Below, in pieces: positions 25,835 to 34,657 of a stretch of 64,000 nucleotides of DNA (the stretch's first letter is position 1; every line of letters starts with the position of its first letter). Made by a program: the position numbers and the translations under genes. The DNA lies in NCBI GenBank assembly GCA_016786725.1, contig JAEUVU010000013.1, positions 372,001 to 436,000 on the forward strand. The letters run 5' to 3'. The notes below the pieces were generated by a model. It saw nothing but the letters and a program-made list of their open reading frames with translations, was not told the origin of the DNA and made no database searches. The DNA is from Ferruginibacter sp. GTDB taxonomy: Bacteria; Bacteroidota; Bacteroidia; Chitinophagales; Chitinophagaceae.

Positions 25835-27811
25835 ATGCAATCTTATGTAACAAAGCTGGGTAATGTATTATTTACCCTATTGTTTTTTTTAATAGCATTC
25901 ACCAACCATGTGAAATGCCAGGTTACATACCAGGATAGCCTTCGGAATATAATCTCAACTTCTTCCTCTATAGAACAAAAATTAGATGCTTTGAGACTGC
26001 TTGGCAGGGAAGGGAATTCTTTGCATGCTGATTCACTACAACTATATGCAAGTGAAACGCAAAAGCTCGCCATTACTCTTAAAAATGAAGAAGCATTATT
26101 AGATGCATCGCTTATGCAAGTAGGTGTGTATAATAAAAATGGGGAACCCGGCAAAGCAATTGAACTGGCGGATAAAGAAATAGCAAAAAAATACACAAGG
26201 CCCAATCTCAGATATAAGCAAAGAAGGTTTTATTTGTCAAAAGGGTTTGTGTTAAATGTTATTAATAAAACGAAAGAAGCACAGGAAACATTTTTTACTG
26301 TGCTTTCAAAAGCTGAAAATGAAAAGGATATTTTGGGGCAGGCTGTTGCACTCAATGGAATTGGCTGGTCATACAGTAACCTTAACAATATAGATAAGGC
26401 TATAGAGTGGTATAAAAAAGGCCTGGGGATTTTAAAAGCCGCCAACCTAAATAACAGGTTGCATAAAGAAATGGTAGCGGTGTTGCAATCGAACATCGGG
26501 CTCGCCTACTATCCTCTTTATAAAAAATCGAGGGACAAAAAATTTGCCGACAGTGCTAGTTTTTACCTTGACCTGTCTATACATATATGCAGAAAACTTG
26601 AGTGTACAGGCGTACTGGCTATTAGCCTTGGTACAAGAGCTCTATTACTAATGGACGAAGTCAAAGATATTACCGAACCTGAAAAGATGCTGTTAGAGGC
26701 TATCAATATAAGAAAGAAACTTGGGCAACTCTATTTTATTATTGCAGATATGTCAAAGTTGAGTGAGATGTACTACCAGTCTCATAATTATAAAAAATCG
26801 ATCATTGCCTGTACAGAAGCGATACGGCTTGCTGATTCATCCGGTATTAAGTCGGATATTATCTATTTATATGAAATACTTGCCAGGACCTTGCGTGCAG
26901 ACGGCCAGTACGAAAAATACGGAGATATACTTGCTGTTCAGATACGTGTGCAGGATTCAATTGATAAAGTTAATACCCAAACATCGCTGAATGAACTGAC
27001 AGTTAAATATGAGGTTCAGAAAAAGGAGGCTGTAATAGCGAAACAGGAGTATCATCTCTTTAAAAGAAAAATACTGTTATACACTATTATTATTTGTGTA
27101 GCTGTGCTTTTGATAATCGCATTTTTCAAATTCAGACAAATTCAAAAACGGCAAAAAGATAAACTTGAAACAGAACGCAGGCAAGCCATGGAAACAGAAC
27201 GGTTAAGGATCACATCAGACCTGCACGACGATATAGGTGCCACACTAAGCAGCATGTATATTTACGGAGACCTTGCAAAAAATGTTTGGGATACACAGCC
27301 AGAAGAAAGCAAACAAATGATTGATAAAATATCCACTACATCAAAAGACCTTATGGGCAGGATGGGAGATATTATCTGGAGTATGAAACCTGCAGGTGAA
27401 GATAAATATAGTTTTACTACACGGTTAAAAAATTATTGTACCGAACTGTTATCTCCAAAGAATATCCATTTTAAACTGGATATTGATGAGAGCATCACTA
27501 CTAAAATCACCAACCCGGAAGCAAGGAAAAATATATTGCTGATCACAAAAGAAGCTGTTAACAATATTGCTAAATATAGCAATGCTACCCAGGCAACAGT
27601 ATCTTTCAAAAAAGAGAATGATGATTTATTGTTATTAATAGGTGATAATGGAAAAGGTTTTGATACAACTATTCCGCAACACGGAAATGGCTTGCAAAAT
27701 ATTGAGCATCGGTGCAGGCAATTGAACGGCGAAACAGTTATCATTTCTGAACCGGGCCAGGGCGCCACTATAAGTTGCCGTTTTCCAATGGCTACAATTA
27801 GCTATGGATAA
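25835..27811 (+). CDS. TPR-containing sensor histidine kinase, NarL-partner type
   Basis: 658 aa from ATG 25835. A TTG two codons upstream is also open, but ATG gives a normal signal peptide (MQSYVTKLGNVLFTLLFFLIAFTNHVKC). The periplasmic part (about 30-410) has TPR-like helical repeats (GQAVALNGIGWSYSNLNNIDKAIEWYKK). One TM helix follows (ILLYTIIICVAVLLIIAFF), then HisKA_3 with H464 (DLHDDIGATLSS) and HATPase_c (EAVNNIAKYS, GDNGKGFD, GNGLQNIEHR). It lacks a receiver domain. The LuxR-type regulator starts 27 bp downstream and is the likely partner. Signal unknown. Confidence 0.92.
   Translation: MQSYVTKLGNVLFTLLFFLIAFTNHVKCQVTYQDSLRNIISTSSSIEQKLDALRLLGREGNSLHADSLQLYASETQKLAITLKNEEALLDASLMQVGVYNKNGEPGKAIELADKEIAKKYTRPNLRYKQRRFYLSKGFVLNVINKTKEAQETFFTVLSKAENEKDILGQAVALNGIGWSYSNLNNIDKAIEWYKKGLGILKAANLNNRLHKEMVAVLQSNIGLAYYPLYKKSRDKKFADSASFYLDLSIHICRKLECTGVLAISLGTRALLLMDEVKDITEPEKMLLEAINIRKKLGQLYFIIADMSKLSEMYYQSHNYKKSIIACTEAIRLADSSGIKSDIIYLYEILARTLRADGQYEKYGDILAVQIRVQDSIDKVNTQTSLNELTVKYEVQKKEAVIAKQEYHLFKRKILLYTIIICVAVLLIIAFFKFRQIQKRQKDKLETERRQAMETERLRITSDLHDDIGATLSSMYIYGDLAKNVWDTQPEESKQMIDKISTTSKDLMGRMGDIIWSMKPAGEDKYSFTTRLKNYCTELLSPKNIHFKLDIDESITTKITNPEARKNILLITKEAVNNIAKYSNATQATVSFKKENDDLLLLIGDNGKGFDTTIPQHGNGLQNIEHRCRQLNGETVIISEPGQGATISCRFPMATISYG
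27791..27805. promoter_or_regulatory. Candidate regulator site, copy A
   Basis: gctacaattagctat, repeated exactly at 28589-28603. It lies in the last codons of the kinase gene, 33 bp before the regulator's ATG. Confidence 0.4.
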
Positions 27812-27838
27812 AAATTTGCAGGTAATTAAATTTGTATC

Positions 27839-28471
27839 ATGATAAAAGTAGCTGTTTACGATGATAGTAAAGACAGAAGGGAAAGCCTGGAGGCTTTTAT
27901 AAAACTAACTCCGGAACTGCAGCATGTTGGCAGTTTTGCAAATTGCGCCAACGTACTGCTTGACTATGAAACTACCATTCCGGATATTATTTTAATGGAT
28001 ATTGAAATGCCGGAAGCAGATGGATTGGCTGGCGTACGGTTGCTGAAGGAGAATTATCCGCAGGTAAAAATAATCATGCAAACCGCTTTTGATGATGACG
28101 AAAAAATATTTGCAGCATTACAGGCCGGCGCCGAAGGATATGTTTTAAAAACCGCCTCTGTAACTCAACTGGCACAAAGCATTGATGAAGTACTAAAAGG
28201 CGGCGCCGCCATGACGCCTTCTATCGCTTTAAAAGTAATGCGCTTTTTCAGCCAGCAAAAAATCTCTGCTTTAGCAGATTATAACCTTTCTTCCAGGGAA
28301 AGCGAAGTGCTGAAATACCTGGCTACCGGCCTTAGTTATAAAATGATAGCCGACCAGATGGGCATCAGCTATTTTACCGTAAACAACCATGTAAAAAAAA
28401 TTTACGAAAAGCTACAGGTACATTCTGTTAGCGAAGCCGTTTCGCTTGCGATAAAAAATAAGGTTGTTTAA
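27839..28471 (+). CDS. NarL/FixJ-family response regulator
   Basis: 210 aa. The REC domain has acidic pair D8-D9, phosphoacceptor D54 (ILMDIEMPEADG), T82 (MQTAFDDDE) and K108 (YVLKTAS). The LuxR-type HTH (about 145-207) includes LSSRESEVLKYLATGLSYKMIADQM and TVNNHVKKIYEKL. It is cytoplasmic and dimerises on inverted repeats when phosphorylated by the upstream TPR kinase. A 15-bp sequence shared by its own upstream region and that of the next gene may be its target. Confidence 0.95.
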   Translation: MIKVAVYDDSKDRRESLEAFIKLTPELQHVGSFANCANVLLDYETTIPDIILMDIEMPEADGLAGVRLLKENYPQVKIIMQTAFDDDEKIFAALQAGAEGYVLKTASVTQLAQSIDEVLKGGAAMTPSIALKVMRFFSQQKISALADYNLSSRESEVLKYLATGLSYKMIADQMGISYFTVNNHVKKIYEKLQVHSVSEAVSLAIKNKVV

Positions 28472-28585
28472 CAGCACCGCTACGTAAATAAAATATTTTC
28501 AGCAGATACCCCTTTCAGCTTAATACAAAATGTAAATCAGCAACCTGGTTTCCCAAACACGTTTACTCAGTTATTTTCTTTGTGT

Positions 28586-28603
28586 ATAGCTACAATTAGC
28601 TAT
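28586..28603. promoter_or_regulatory. Candidate regulator operator, perfect inverted repeat
   Basis: atagcta-caat-tagctat, a perfect 7+4+7 inverted repeat, centred about 58 bp before the M23 gene ATG. It shares 15 bp with 27791-27805. Confidence 0.45.
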
Positions 28604-28651
28604 TGTATTGCTTTTTATCTCCGCACATCTTTGTTGTATAAAAAATTAATC

Positions 28652-29485
28652 ATGGCAAACTCATTCATCAACCCCACAGACCTGCCGTTGGTACCGCCAA
28701 TGGACTTAAATCAGCATTTACCTGGCATCGACAGAATCAGCCCTTTTCCAATGCAATTACGTACTCAAAGAAATGTTGGCCTTTTTTATGCCAGAAGAGA
28801 GGCTGATCCTGTAACCGGCCGGCAAACCCTGATAAGGCCGCATACGGGAATAGATTTACTGGCACCGAAGGGCACTAAAGTATTTGCAGCCGCTGGGGGA
28901 AAAGTGATTGATGTAAACCCTGGCAATATTTTGATGCTGCATGATTTTGGTTTCAAATTCATGACTTTTTACAATCATGTACAAAATATATTGGTGAAGG
29001 TTGGTGACATCGTAAGCCCCGGGCACGAAATATGTGAAGTAAATGATAACCCCAACTGGCCAACAGAAACCCATTTACATTTTGAATTGCGTTATCCATT
29101 TGAAAGCAGCACGTTTACACGTAAAAATTCACTTCCCATAAACACAACATTTGTATTGTATAACTGGGAAGTAAAATCATTTGAGAACGATAATAACAAC
29201 AGCAACAGGAATGTTTATGATAATACTGTTATTACCAGCTACGAAGAAGTGGTACGTGACAGGCAGCTAAGGTTTGTGAAAATTAACGTGAGGGCCAATA
29301 ACAGGGATTTGTACTTGCCATTGCAAACAGGTTTATTTGAAGACCAGCATCTGGCAGATACCATCAGGGCAGCTTTTATGGCAAATAAAACGGTTCGTAT
29401 TGCCTGGAGGGAATCATTATACTTTAGTAAAATTCAAACGGTGCATGACAAAGTAGGCATTATAGTAGAAATAAAAATGTTATAA
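28652..29485 (+). CDS. M23-family (LytM-like) peptidase-fold protein
   Basis: 277 aa from ATG 28652 (MANSFINPTDLPLVPPMD). The frame is open further upstream, but that stretch holds a candidate operator and looks non-coding. M23 motifs are HTGIDLLAPKGTKVFAAAGG, then NHVQNILVKVGDIVSPGHEI and ETHLHFELR. The zinc ligands H..D and HLH are present, so it may cleave peptidoglycan peptide bridges. There is no signal peptide, which is odd for a wall hydrolase. The C-terminal ~110 residues are a separate beta-rich domain of unknown role. It follows the two-component pair and may be its target. Confidence 0.8.
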   Translation: MANSFINPTDLPLVPPMDLNQHLPGIDRISPFPMQLRTQRNVGLFYARREADPVTGRQTLIRPHTGIDLLAPKGTKVFAAAGGKVIDVNPGNILMLHDFGFKFMTFYNHVQNILVKVGDIVSPGHEICEVNDNPNWPTETHLHFELRYPFESSTFTRKNSLPINTTFVLYNWEVKSFENDNNNSNRNVYDNTVITSYEEVVRDRQLRFVKINVRANNRDLYLPLQTGLFEDQHLADTIRAAFMANKTVRIAWRESLYFSKIQTVHDKVGIIVEIKML

Positions 29486-29499
29486 CAAACGCAGATTGT

Positions 29500-31107
29500 A
29501 TGAAATACTTTTTCTGTCTTCTTCTATTTTTTTGCAATGATGCAACCTCCCAGTCGGTAGCCATTAACACCGATGGCAGCACAGCCGCCACCAGCGCATT
29601 GCTTGATATTAAAAGCACTGCTAAAGGCCTGCTGATACCCCGCATGACCAAAACACAAAAAAATGCCATAGCAACACCGGCCACCGGTTTGCTGGTATTT
29701 CAAACCGGGCCGGATAGCGTGGGTTTTCATTATTACAGCGGCAGCGTATGGCTTTGGCTAAACCCTGCAACCGAAAGCAACGACTGGAAAATTACAGGCA
29801 ATACAGGCACAGATACGGCTGTAAATTTTATTGGTACAACCAGCAATATGCCGCTTAGGTTTAAGCAAAACAATATACGCATGGGGCAATTGGATAATAG
29901 CAAGGGCAGCTATTATTTTGGAAAAAGAGCAGGTTTCTTTGGAGAAGTAGCTGTTGGGTGTATTGGTATTGGGGATAGTGCTCTAAAGGATAATTCTACC
30001 GGAATAAATAACACGGCCATAGGCACTAATGCACTTGATGACATAACTACCGGGTCAAATAATACAGCTATCGGTTACAGGGCAAATGTTTCCAGTTCCC
30101 GTAGTAATTCATCTGCCATAGGCGCTTTTGCACATACCGGTTTTTCAAACAGCATGGTATTGGGAAGTATAAAAGGTGTAAATGGCGCAACCTCCAATGT
30201 GCAGGTTGGCATTGGCGTGCAGAACCCCGAAGCAACTTTGCATATAAGGAGGGCACCCTCTGCTTCTACTCTAGGTATTGCAAATACAACATTAATAATT
30301 GAAGATAGCAATCAAACAATCATACATTTAATAAACAATAATGAAGACCCGGCTTATATTATGTCCAGTAATGAAGACGATTTAGGAAGAAGTACTATAG
30401 AATTCAGCAGCGACAGTGCAATCAATTTCCGCTCCGGTTCCAAGTCCAGGTTCGACCCGGCAGATGTTACAATTTCTAAAAACCACTTTCTTGGCGTTGG
30501 TACCCAATTTCCAAAAACTCATTTTCATGTTAGTGCGGGAAATTCCGGTAACACTTTAACCCTGCCTGCCAACAGGATAGCTTTGTTTGAAGATGATGCA
30601 GCTAATTATATACAGTTGTTGGGCACAAACTCTTCCGAAACAGGTATTTTTTCGGGTAATACCGATACCTATATAAGATCGGGAATTGTGTTTAGCACGG
30701 ATAGTTCAATACGGTTCCGTACTGGTGGAAGTGTAACCCGGGTTACATTAGATAATGATGGCAGGATGGGTATTGTAACACCTGTACCACAGGCTTTTTT
30801 AGATGTAAATAATACTTTTAAATTAGGGACTACAGGAACTGTTAATACAGCTTTAAAAAAGCAAACAGTAAATTTAAGTGTGGGTTCTGTGCCTGCAAAT
30901 GGAGAACTGGATATTACAGTAGCAGTAGCGGGCCTGGCAACCAATGCGGCCATTTCTCTTACACCTTCCGACGACCTGCCGTCGGGCATTATTATCGCCT
31001 GGGCCAGGCCTTCGGCGGCAAACACACTTAAAGTAAGGTTCCGCAACCTTACCGGCGGCGCTATTAATCCGCCTAATATTGATTATCAGCTATTAGTCTT
31101 GCAATAA
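29500..31107 (+). CDS. Secreted surface protein with TAIG-type repeats
   Basis: 535 aa, 14 bp after the M23 gene. The signal peptide (MKYFFCLLLFFCNDATSQS) is followed by a Bacteroidota N-terminal motif VAINTDGSTAATSALLDIKSTAKGLL (residues 20-45; cited only in part). Short repeats NTAIGTNAL and NTAIGYRA resemble the head repeats of trimeric adhesins and tail fibres, and later parts repeat a KTHFHVS/ATLHIRR-type segment. No T9SS domain is evident. A cell-surface adhesin or fibre is likely; binding partner unknown. Confidence 0.7.
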   Translation: MKYFFCLLLFFCNDATSQSVAINTDGSTAATSALLDIKSTAKGLLIPRMTKTQKNAIATPATGLLVFQTGPDSVGFHYYSGSVWLWLNPATESNDWKITGNTGTDTAVNFIGTTSNMPLRFKQNNIRMGQLDNSKGSYYFGKRAGFFGEVAVGCIGIGDSALKDNSTGINNTAIGTNALDDITTGSNNTAIGYRANVSSSRSNSSAIGAFAHTGFSNSMVLGSIKGVNGATSNVQVGIGVQNPEATLHIRRAPSASTLGIANTTLIIEDSNQTIIHLINNNEDPAYIMSSNEDDLGRSTIEFSSDSAINFRSGSKSRFDPADVTISKNHFLGVGTQFPKTHFHVSAGNSGNTLTLPANRIALFEDDAANYIQLLGTNSSETGIFSGNTDTYIRSGIVFSTDSSIRFRTGGSVTRVTLDNDGRMGIVTPVPQAFLDVNNTFKLGTTGTVNTALKKQTVNLSVGSVPANGELDITVAVAGLATNAAISLTPSDDLPSGIIIAWARPSAANTLKVRFRNLTGGAINPPNIDYQLLVLQ

Positions 31108-31112
31108 AACAT

Positions 31113-31919
31113 TTATTTTGCTTCCTCAAAAAACTCATCTTCATTTTTCTCATCCAATACAGGTTCATTGAGTTTAACTACCCTGGTATGCATACGTTTT
31201 CGCATCACCATATTCAGCAGTTCTACTACAAAAGAAAAAGCCATTCCAAAGTAAATGTAGTTCTTCAGTTTCAGTTCATGTGCAGCTTCACTGTCCCAGC
31301 CTTCGATGATCAAGCTTAAACCGATCATCACTAAAAAAGAAAGCGCCAGCATTTTTAAAGTGGGATGCTTATGTATAAATGCCGAAATTTTCGGGCTGAA
31401 TAAGAACATTACCGTCATGGCAATAACCACAGCAGCAATCATGATCTCCACATGCTTGGCAGTGCCGCCTGCAGTGATGATGCTGTCGAAAGAGAACACG
31501 GCATCAATGAGCATAATTTGCCCGATGGCATTGCCCAATGATATTTTTTTTGTTTTTTGTTTGGTAGCGTTCGGGTCTTCCCCTTCCAGTTTATGGTGAA
31601 TTTCCATCACCGATTTATAAATGAGGAATAAACCACCCAGGAGCATTACGATGCTGGCCAGGTCGAAACCTTTGCCTGCAATGCTAAATACAGCTTTCCC
31701 TTTTTGAGATAGCAGCCAGCCAAGCCCTATCAGCAACAGGCTTCGGGAGATGATACCAGTGATCATCCACAGGCGGCGTGCAGTTTTCTGGTCTTTTATT
31801 TTATCTAACCTGTTGAGGATAATGCTTACGAAGATCACGTTATCAATACCGAGTACAACTTCCAGTATAACAAGAATTAAAAAACTGATGATACTTTCTG
31901 AAGTAAATAAATGTTCCAT
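31113..31919 (-). CDS. TerC-family integral membrane protein
   Basis: 268 aa with about seven hydrophobic helices. The family signature is LEVVLGIDNVIFVSIIL near the N-terminus and DAVFSFDSIITAGG (residues about 140-153), each with the conserved acidic residue inside a membrane helix. Relatives (YkoY, YceF, Alx) are metal, mainly manganese, exporters that protect metalated exported proteins or respond to alkaline pH. Metal specificity cannot be read here. It lies 32 bp downstream of pyrD on the same strand, probably co-transcribed. Confidence 0.92.
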   Translation of the reverse strand: MEHLFTSESIISFLILVILEVVLGIDNVIFVSIILNRLDKIKDQKTARRLWMITGIISRSLLLIGLGWLLSQKGKAVFSIAGKGFDLASIVMLLGGLFLIYKSVMEIHHKLEGEDPNATKQKTKKISLGNAIGQIMLIDAVFSFDSIITAGGTAKHVEIMIAAVVIAMTVMFLFSPKISAFIHKHPTLKMLALSFLVMIGLSLIIEGWDSEAAHELKLKNYIYFGMAFSFVVELLNMVMRKRMHTRVVKLNEPVLDEKNEDEFFEEAK

Positions 31920-31951
31920 GAATGGTTGAAAGGTTTAAATCGTTTAATGGT

Positions 31952-33022
31952 TTAAAGTTCGCCGCAAATGTTTTTTACGATTGAAGGGCCTTCATAAATA
32001 AAACCCGTCCAAACCTGTACCAAAGATGCACCGGCATCTATTTTTTCTTTTGCATCTGCGCCGGTAAAGATACCACCACTTGCAATAACGGGTATCTGCC
32101 CGCCTGTTTTTTGATGAATATATTTTACAATTTCAGTGCTTCTTGCTTTTACGGGTAAGCCACTAACGCCGCCGGCACCGATGGTTTGCAGTTTGTGGTT
32201 AGTGGTTTGAAGTTTGTCTCTGCTGATGGTTGTGTTGGATGCAACCAGGCCATCTAATTTTATTTCGAGAGCCAGTTCAATTACATCATCAATTTGTTCA
32301 GTTGTTAAATCGGGAGCTATTTTTAGAAGAATTGGTTTAGGGTTTAGAAGTTTAGAGTTTAGTTGTTGCAGATTTGTAAGAATCCTATGCAACGCATTTT
32401 TCTCCTGCAATTCTCTTAATCCTGGTGTATTGGGGCTGCTCACATTCACCACAAAATAATCTACATAATCGTGCAGGGCTAAAAAGCATTTTTCATAATC
32501 TAGCCACGCATCTTCGTTGGGGGTGATTTTGTTTTTGCCAATATTGCCCCCGATGATAAGCCGTTTCTGGTTTCTTGTTTTTTGTTTCTCGTTCCTCGTT
32601 TTCCAGGCCTCTAATCTTTTTAATATAATTTCAACACCATCATTATTAAAACCCATGCGGTTGATAAGTGCTTTATCTTTTGGAAGGCGGAATAAACGGG
32701 GTTTATCATTTCCGGCTTGTGGGAGTGGGGTAACGGTACCGATTTCTACAAATCCAAAGCCCAGGGCTTCCAGTTCGTTTAAATATTTTGCATTTTTATC
32801 AAAACCGGCACCAAGGCCAACACGGTTGGGAAATTGAATATTGAATAGGGAATATTGCCTGCAGGACGCTGTGCGAATATTTTCTCCCTGCGGCTTAAGG
32901 CTCGAAGCTACAAGGCTTTTTACTCCCGGAATGCTGCACAAAAACTTCAATCCATTCATCGAAAAATAGTGAACCCATTCAGGATCAAAACAAAATAAAA
33001 CAGAACGAAGCAGCTTGTACAT
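31952..33022 (-). CDS. pyrD: Dihydroorotate dehydrogenase (quinone), class 2
   Basis: 356 aa from ATG 33022 (MYKLLRSVLFCFDPEWVHYFS). Eight more codons are open upstream, but a promoter -7 box overlaps them. The N-terminal membrane-associating helix of class 2 is present. FMN-barrel motifs are GLGAGFDKN, INRMGFNNDG, NVSSPNTPGLRELQ (with the catalytic Ser), KIAPDL, SNTTISRD, GAGGVSG and IASGGIFTGADA. The enzyme oxidises dihydroorotate and reduces menaquinone. Three segments (about residues 140-154, 221-230, 269-280) are encoded by 7-bp repeats and fall between conserved motifs, e.g. WKTRNEKQKTRNQKR. Confidence 0.95.
   Translation of the reverse strand: MYKLLRSVLFCFDPEWVHYFSMNGLKFLCSIPGVKSLVASSLKPQGENIRTASCRQYSLFNIQFPNRVGLGAGFDKNAKYLNELEALGFGFVEIGTVTPLPQAGNDKPRLFRLPKDKALINRMGFNNDGVEIILKRLEAWKTRNEKQKTRNQKRLIIGGNIGKNKITPNEDAWLDYEKCFLALHDYVDYFVVNVSSPNTPGLRELQEKNALHRILTNLQQLNSKLLNPKPILLKIAPDLTTEQIDDVIELALEIKLDGLVASNTTISRDKLQTTNHKLQTIGAGGVSGLPVKARSTEIVKYIHQKTGGQIPVIASGGIFTGADAKEKIDAGASLVQVWTGFIYEGPSIVKNICGEL
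32184..32218. repeat. Heptamer repeat inside pyrD, copy 1
   Basis: Plus-strand units gtttgca, gtttgtg, gttagtg, gtttgaa, gtttgtc; encodes part of RDKLQTTNHKLQT on the minus strand. Confidence 0.9.
32335..32362. repeat. Heptamer repeat inside pyrD, copy 2
   Basis: Units gtttagg, gtttaga, agtttag, agtttag; encodes LNSKLLNPK. Confidence 0.9.
32563..32604. repeat. Heptamer repeat inside pyrD, copy 3
   Basis: Six units gtttctg, gtttctt, gtttttt, gtttctc, gttcctc, gttttcc; encodes WKTRNEKQKTRNQK. Confidence 0.9.
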
Positions 33023-33027
33023 CGCCG

Positions 33028-33035
33028 CAAAATTA
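33028..33035 (-). promoter_or_regulatory. pyrD promoter -7 element (TAATTTTG on minus strand)
   Basis: Exact TAnnTTTG, only 5 bp before ATG 33022, so the transcript would be leaderless or nearly so. Confidence 0.5.
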
Positions 33036-33156
33036 AGTAATACCATCTTGATTTATGAAAATGCCGAAGGCATAAGTAAATCTTAGATGGTATTATGCCG
33101 ATAGTAGAGAGTAAATGAATCAAAAAACTGTAAATCGGCATTAACACAATCAGTTT

Positions 33157-33185
33157 TTTGTTTTCAACCGGAAATTATAACTTTG
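33157..33185 (+). promoter_or_regulatory. Thiolase gene promoter, both boxes
   Basis: TTTG (33157-33160), 17-bp spacer, TAACTTTG (33178-33185). This fits the Bacteroidota housekeeping promoter. The ATG is 143 bp downstream, so the leader includes the heptamer fold-back. Confidence 0.7.
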
Positions 33186-33216
33186 GTGTATAAAGTTGCA
33201 TAAACAACCAATTTTG

Positions 33217-33320
33217 GTTTGTGGTTAATTGTTTGTGGTTTGTAGTTAAGCTTCCTGATAAATGAACGCTTCTCAAATTGTAAGCACCCAACAACAAACC
33301 CAAAACCACAAACAACAAAC
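33217..33320. repeat. Fold-back of two opposed heptamer tracts
   Basis: gtttgtg, gttaatt, gtttgtg, gtttgta, gttaagc (33217-33251), then in reverse sense aacaaac, ccaaaac, cacaaac, aacaaac (33293-33320). The two can pair over a ~40-nt loop in the thiolase leader. Confidence 0.85.
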
Positions 33321-33328
33321 TTTTTATT

Positions 33329-34507
33329 ATGCAGGAAGCATACATAGTAGCAGGATACAGAACAGCCATTACCAAAAGTAAAAAAGGCGGGTTCCGTTTT
33401 TACAGGCCCGATGACCTGGCCGTGGATGTAATCAAAGGCTTGCTGGCAAGTGTGCCGCAGCTGGATGCAAAACGTGTGGATGATGTTATTGTAGGCAACG
33501 CTGTACCCGAGGCTGAGCAAGGATTACAGGTGGGCAGGATGATCTCTGCAAGGGCTGTTGGCTTGCATGCGCCGGGCATAACCATTAACCGGTATTGTGC
33601 AAGCGGCTTGGAAAGTATTGCCATGGCTACCGCAAAAATCCGCAGCGGTATGGCTGAATGTATTATTGCCGGCGGCACCGAAAGTATGACAATGGTACCT
33701 ACTGCGGGCTGGAAAACCGTACCTTCTTATACCATTGCAGAAACAGAACCCGATTATTATTTGAGTATGGGCCTTACAGCCGAAGCAGTTGCCAAAGAAT
33801 ACAATGTGAGCCGTGAAGACCAGGATCTGTTTAGTTACAACAGTCACCTGAAAGCAGGCAATGCAATTAAAGAAGGATATTTTAAATCGGGCATTTTGCC
33901 AATCACAGTTAACGAGATTTATGTTGATGCAAAAGGCAAAAAGCAAAAACGTGATTTTGTGGTTGATACCGATGAGGGTGTTCGGGCCGATACATCGCCT
34001 GAAGGCCTTGCAAAATTAAAACCTGCATTCGCCATGGGTGGATCGGTTACGGCAGGTAACTCTTCTCAAACCAGTGACGGAGCAGCTTTTGTAATTGTGA
34101 TGAGTGAGAAAATGATAAATGAACTGGGTTTAAAACCTATTGCCCGTTTGGTAAATTGTGCCAGCGCCGGTGTACATCCACGCATTATGGGCGTAGGGCC
34201 TGTTGAAGCGGTGCCTAAAGTTTTGAAACAGGCCGGCATGACGCTTGGACAAATTGACCTGATAGAATTAAATGAAGCTTTTGCCTCCCAGGCATTGGCT
34301 GTGATAAGAACGCTGGAATTAAATCCTGATATTGTAAATATCAACGGCGGTGCCATTGCCCTTGGCCATCCGCTTGGTTGCACCGGTTGTAAACTTACCA
34401 TACAACTGACAAACGACATGAAAAGGCTGAACAAAAAATACGGAATTGTTACAGCCTGTGTAGGTGGCGGCCAGGGTATTGCAGGTATCATTGAAAATAT
34501 CCAATAA
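33329..34507 (+). CDS. Acetyl-CoA C-acyltransferase (thiolase)
   Basis: 392 aa. The nucleophile is Cys90 (INRYCASGLESIA), GGTESMTMVP follows, and the C-terminal catalytic motifs are NINGGAIALGHPLGCTG and CVGGGQGIA. It cleaves 3-ketoacyl-CoA in fatty acid beta-oxidation, or condenses two acetyl-CoA in the other direction. It looks more like FadA-type than PhaA-type, but specificity cannot be fixed by eye, and the usual partner fadB/hydratase-dehydrogenase gene is not adjacent. Expressed from its own promoter with a structured leader. Confidence 0.92.
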   Translation: MQEAYIVAGYRTAITKSKKGGFRFYRPDDLAVDVIKGLLASVPQLDAKRVDDVIVGNAVPEAEQGLQVGRMISARAVGLHAPGITINRYCASGLESIAMATAKIRSGMAECIIAGGTESMTMVPTAGWKTVPSYTIAETEPDYYLSMGLTAEAVAKEYNVSREDQDLFSYNSHLKAGNAIKEGYFKSGILPITVNEIYVDAKGKKQKRDFVVDTDEGVRADTSPEGLAKLKPAFAMGGSVTAGNSSQTSDGAAFVIVMSEKMINELGLKPIARLVNCASAGVHPRIMGVGPVEAVPKVLKQAGMTLGQIDLIELNEAFASQALAVIRTLELNPDIVNINGGAIALGHPLGCTGCKLTIQLTNDMKRLNKKYGIVTACVGGGQGIAGIIENIQ

Positions 34508-34657
34508 TTAAATATACTTTTACGGCAAAATAAAAATACCGGGGCAGCGTTATATGCCGGTATAATATCTTCCTGAATTACCTTCCTGATTAAACTTTAC
34601 CTGAGCAAAATAGTCGTAACCTAACCAATTGCTATAATAGTCAATAAAATAACTGCT

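Noticed and set aside
32335..32362. Units gtttagg/gtttaga resemble plant telomere repeats (TTTAGGG).
   Set aside because: The tract is short, degenerate, inside pyrD in a circular bacterial chromosome, and is one of many heptamer tracts of other sequence.
17541..33320. Repeat tracts considered as a CRISPR array.
   Set aside because: Units are 7 bp with no spacers of regular length and no cas genes.
34536..34563. ataccgg/ccggtat hairpin after the thiolase gene.
   Set aside because: No T-tract follows, so not called a terminator.
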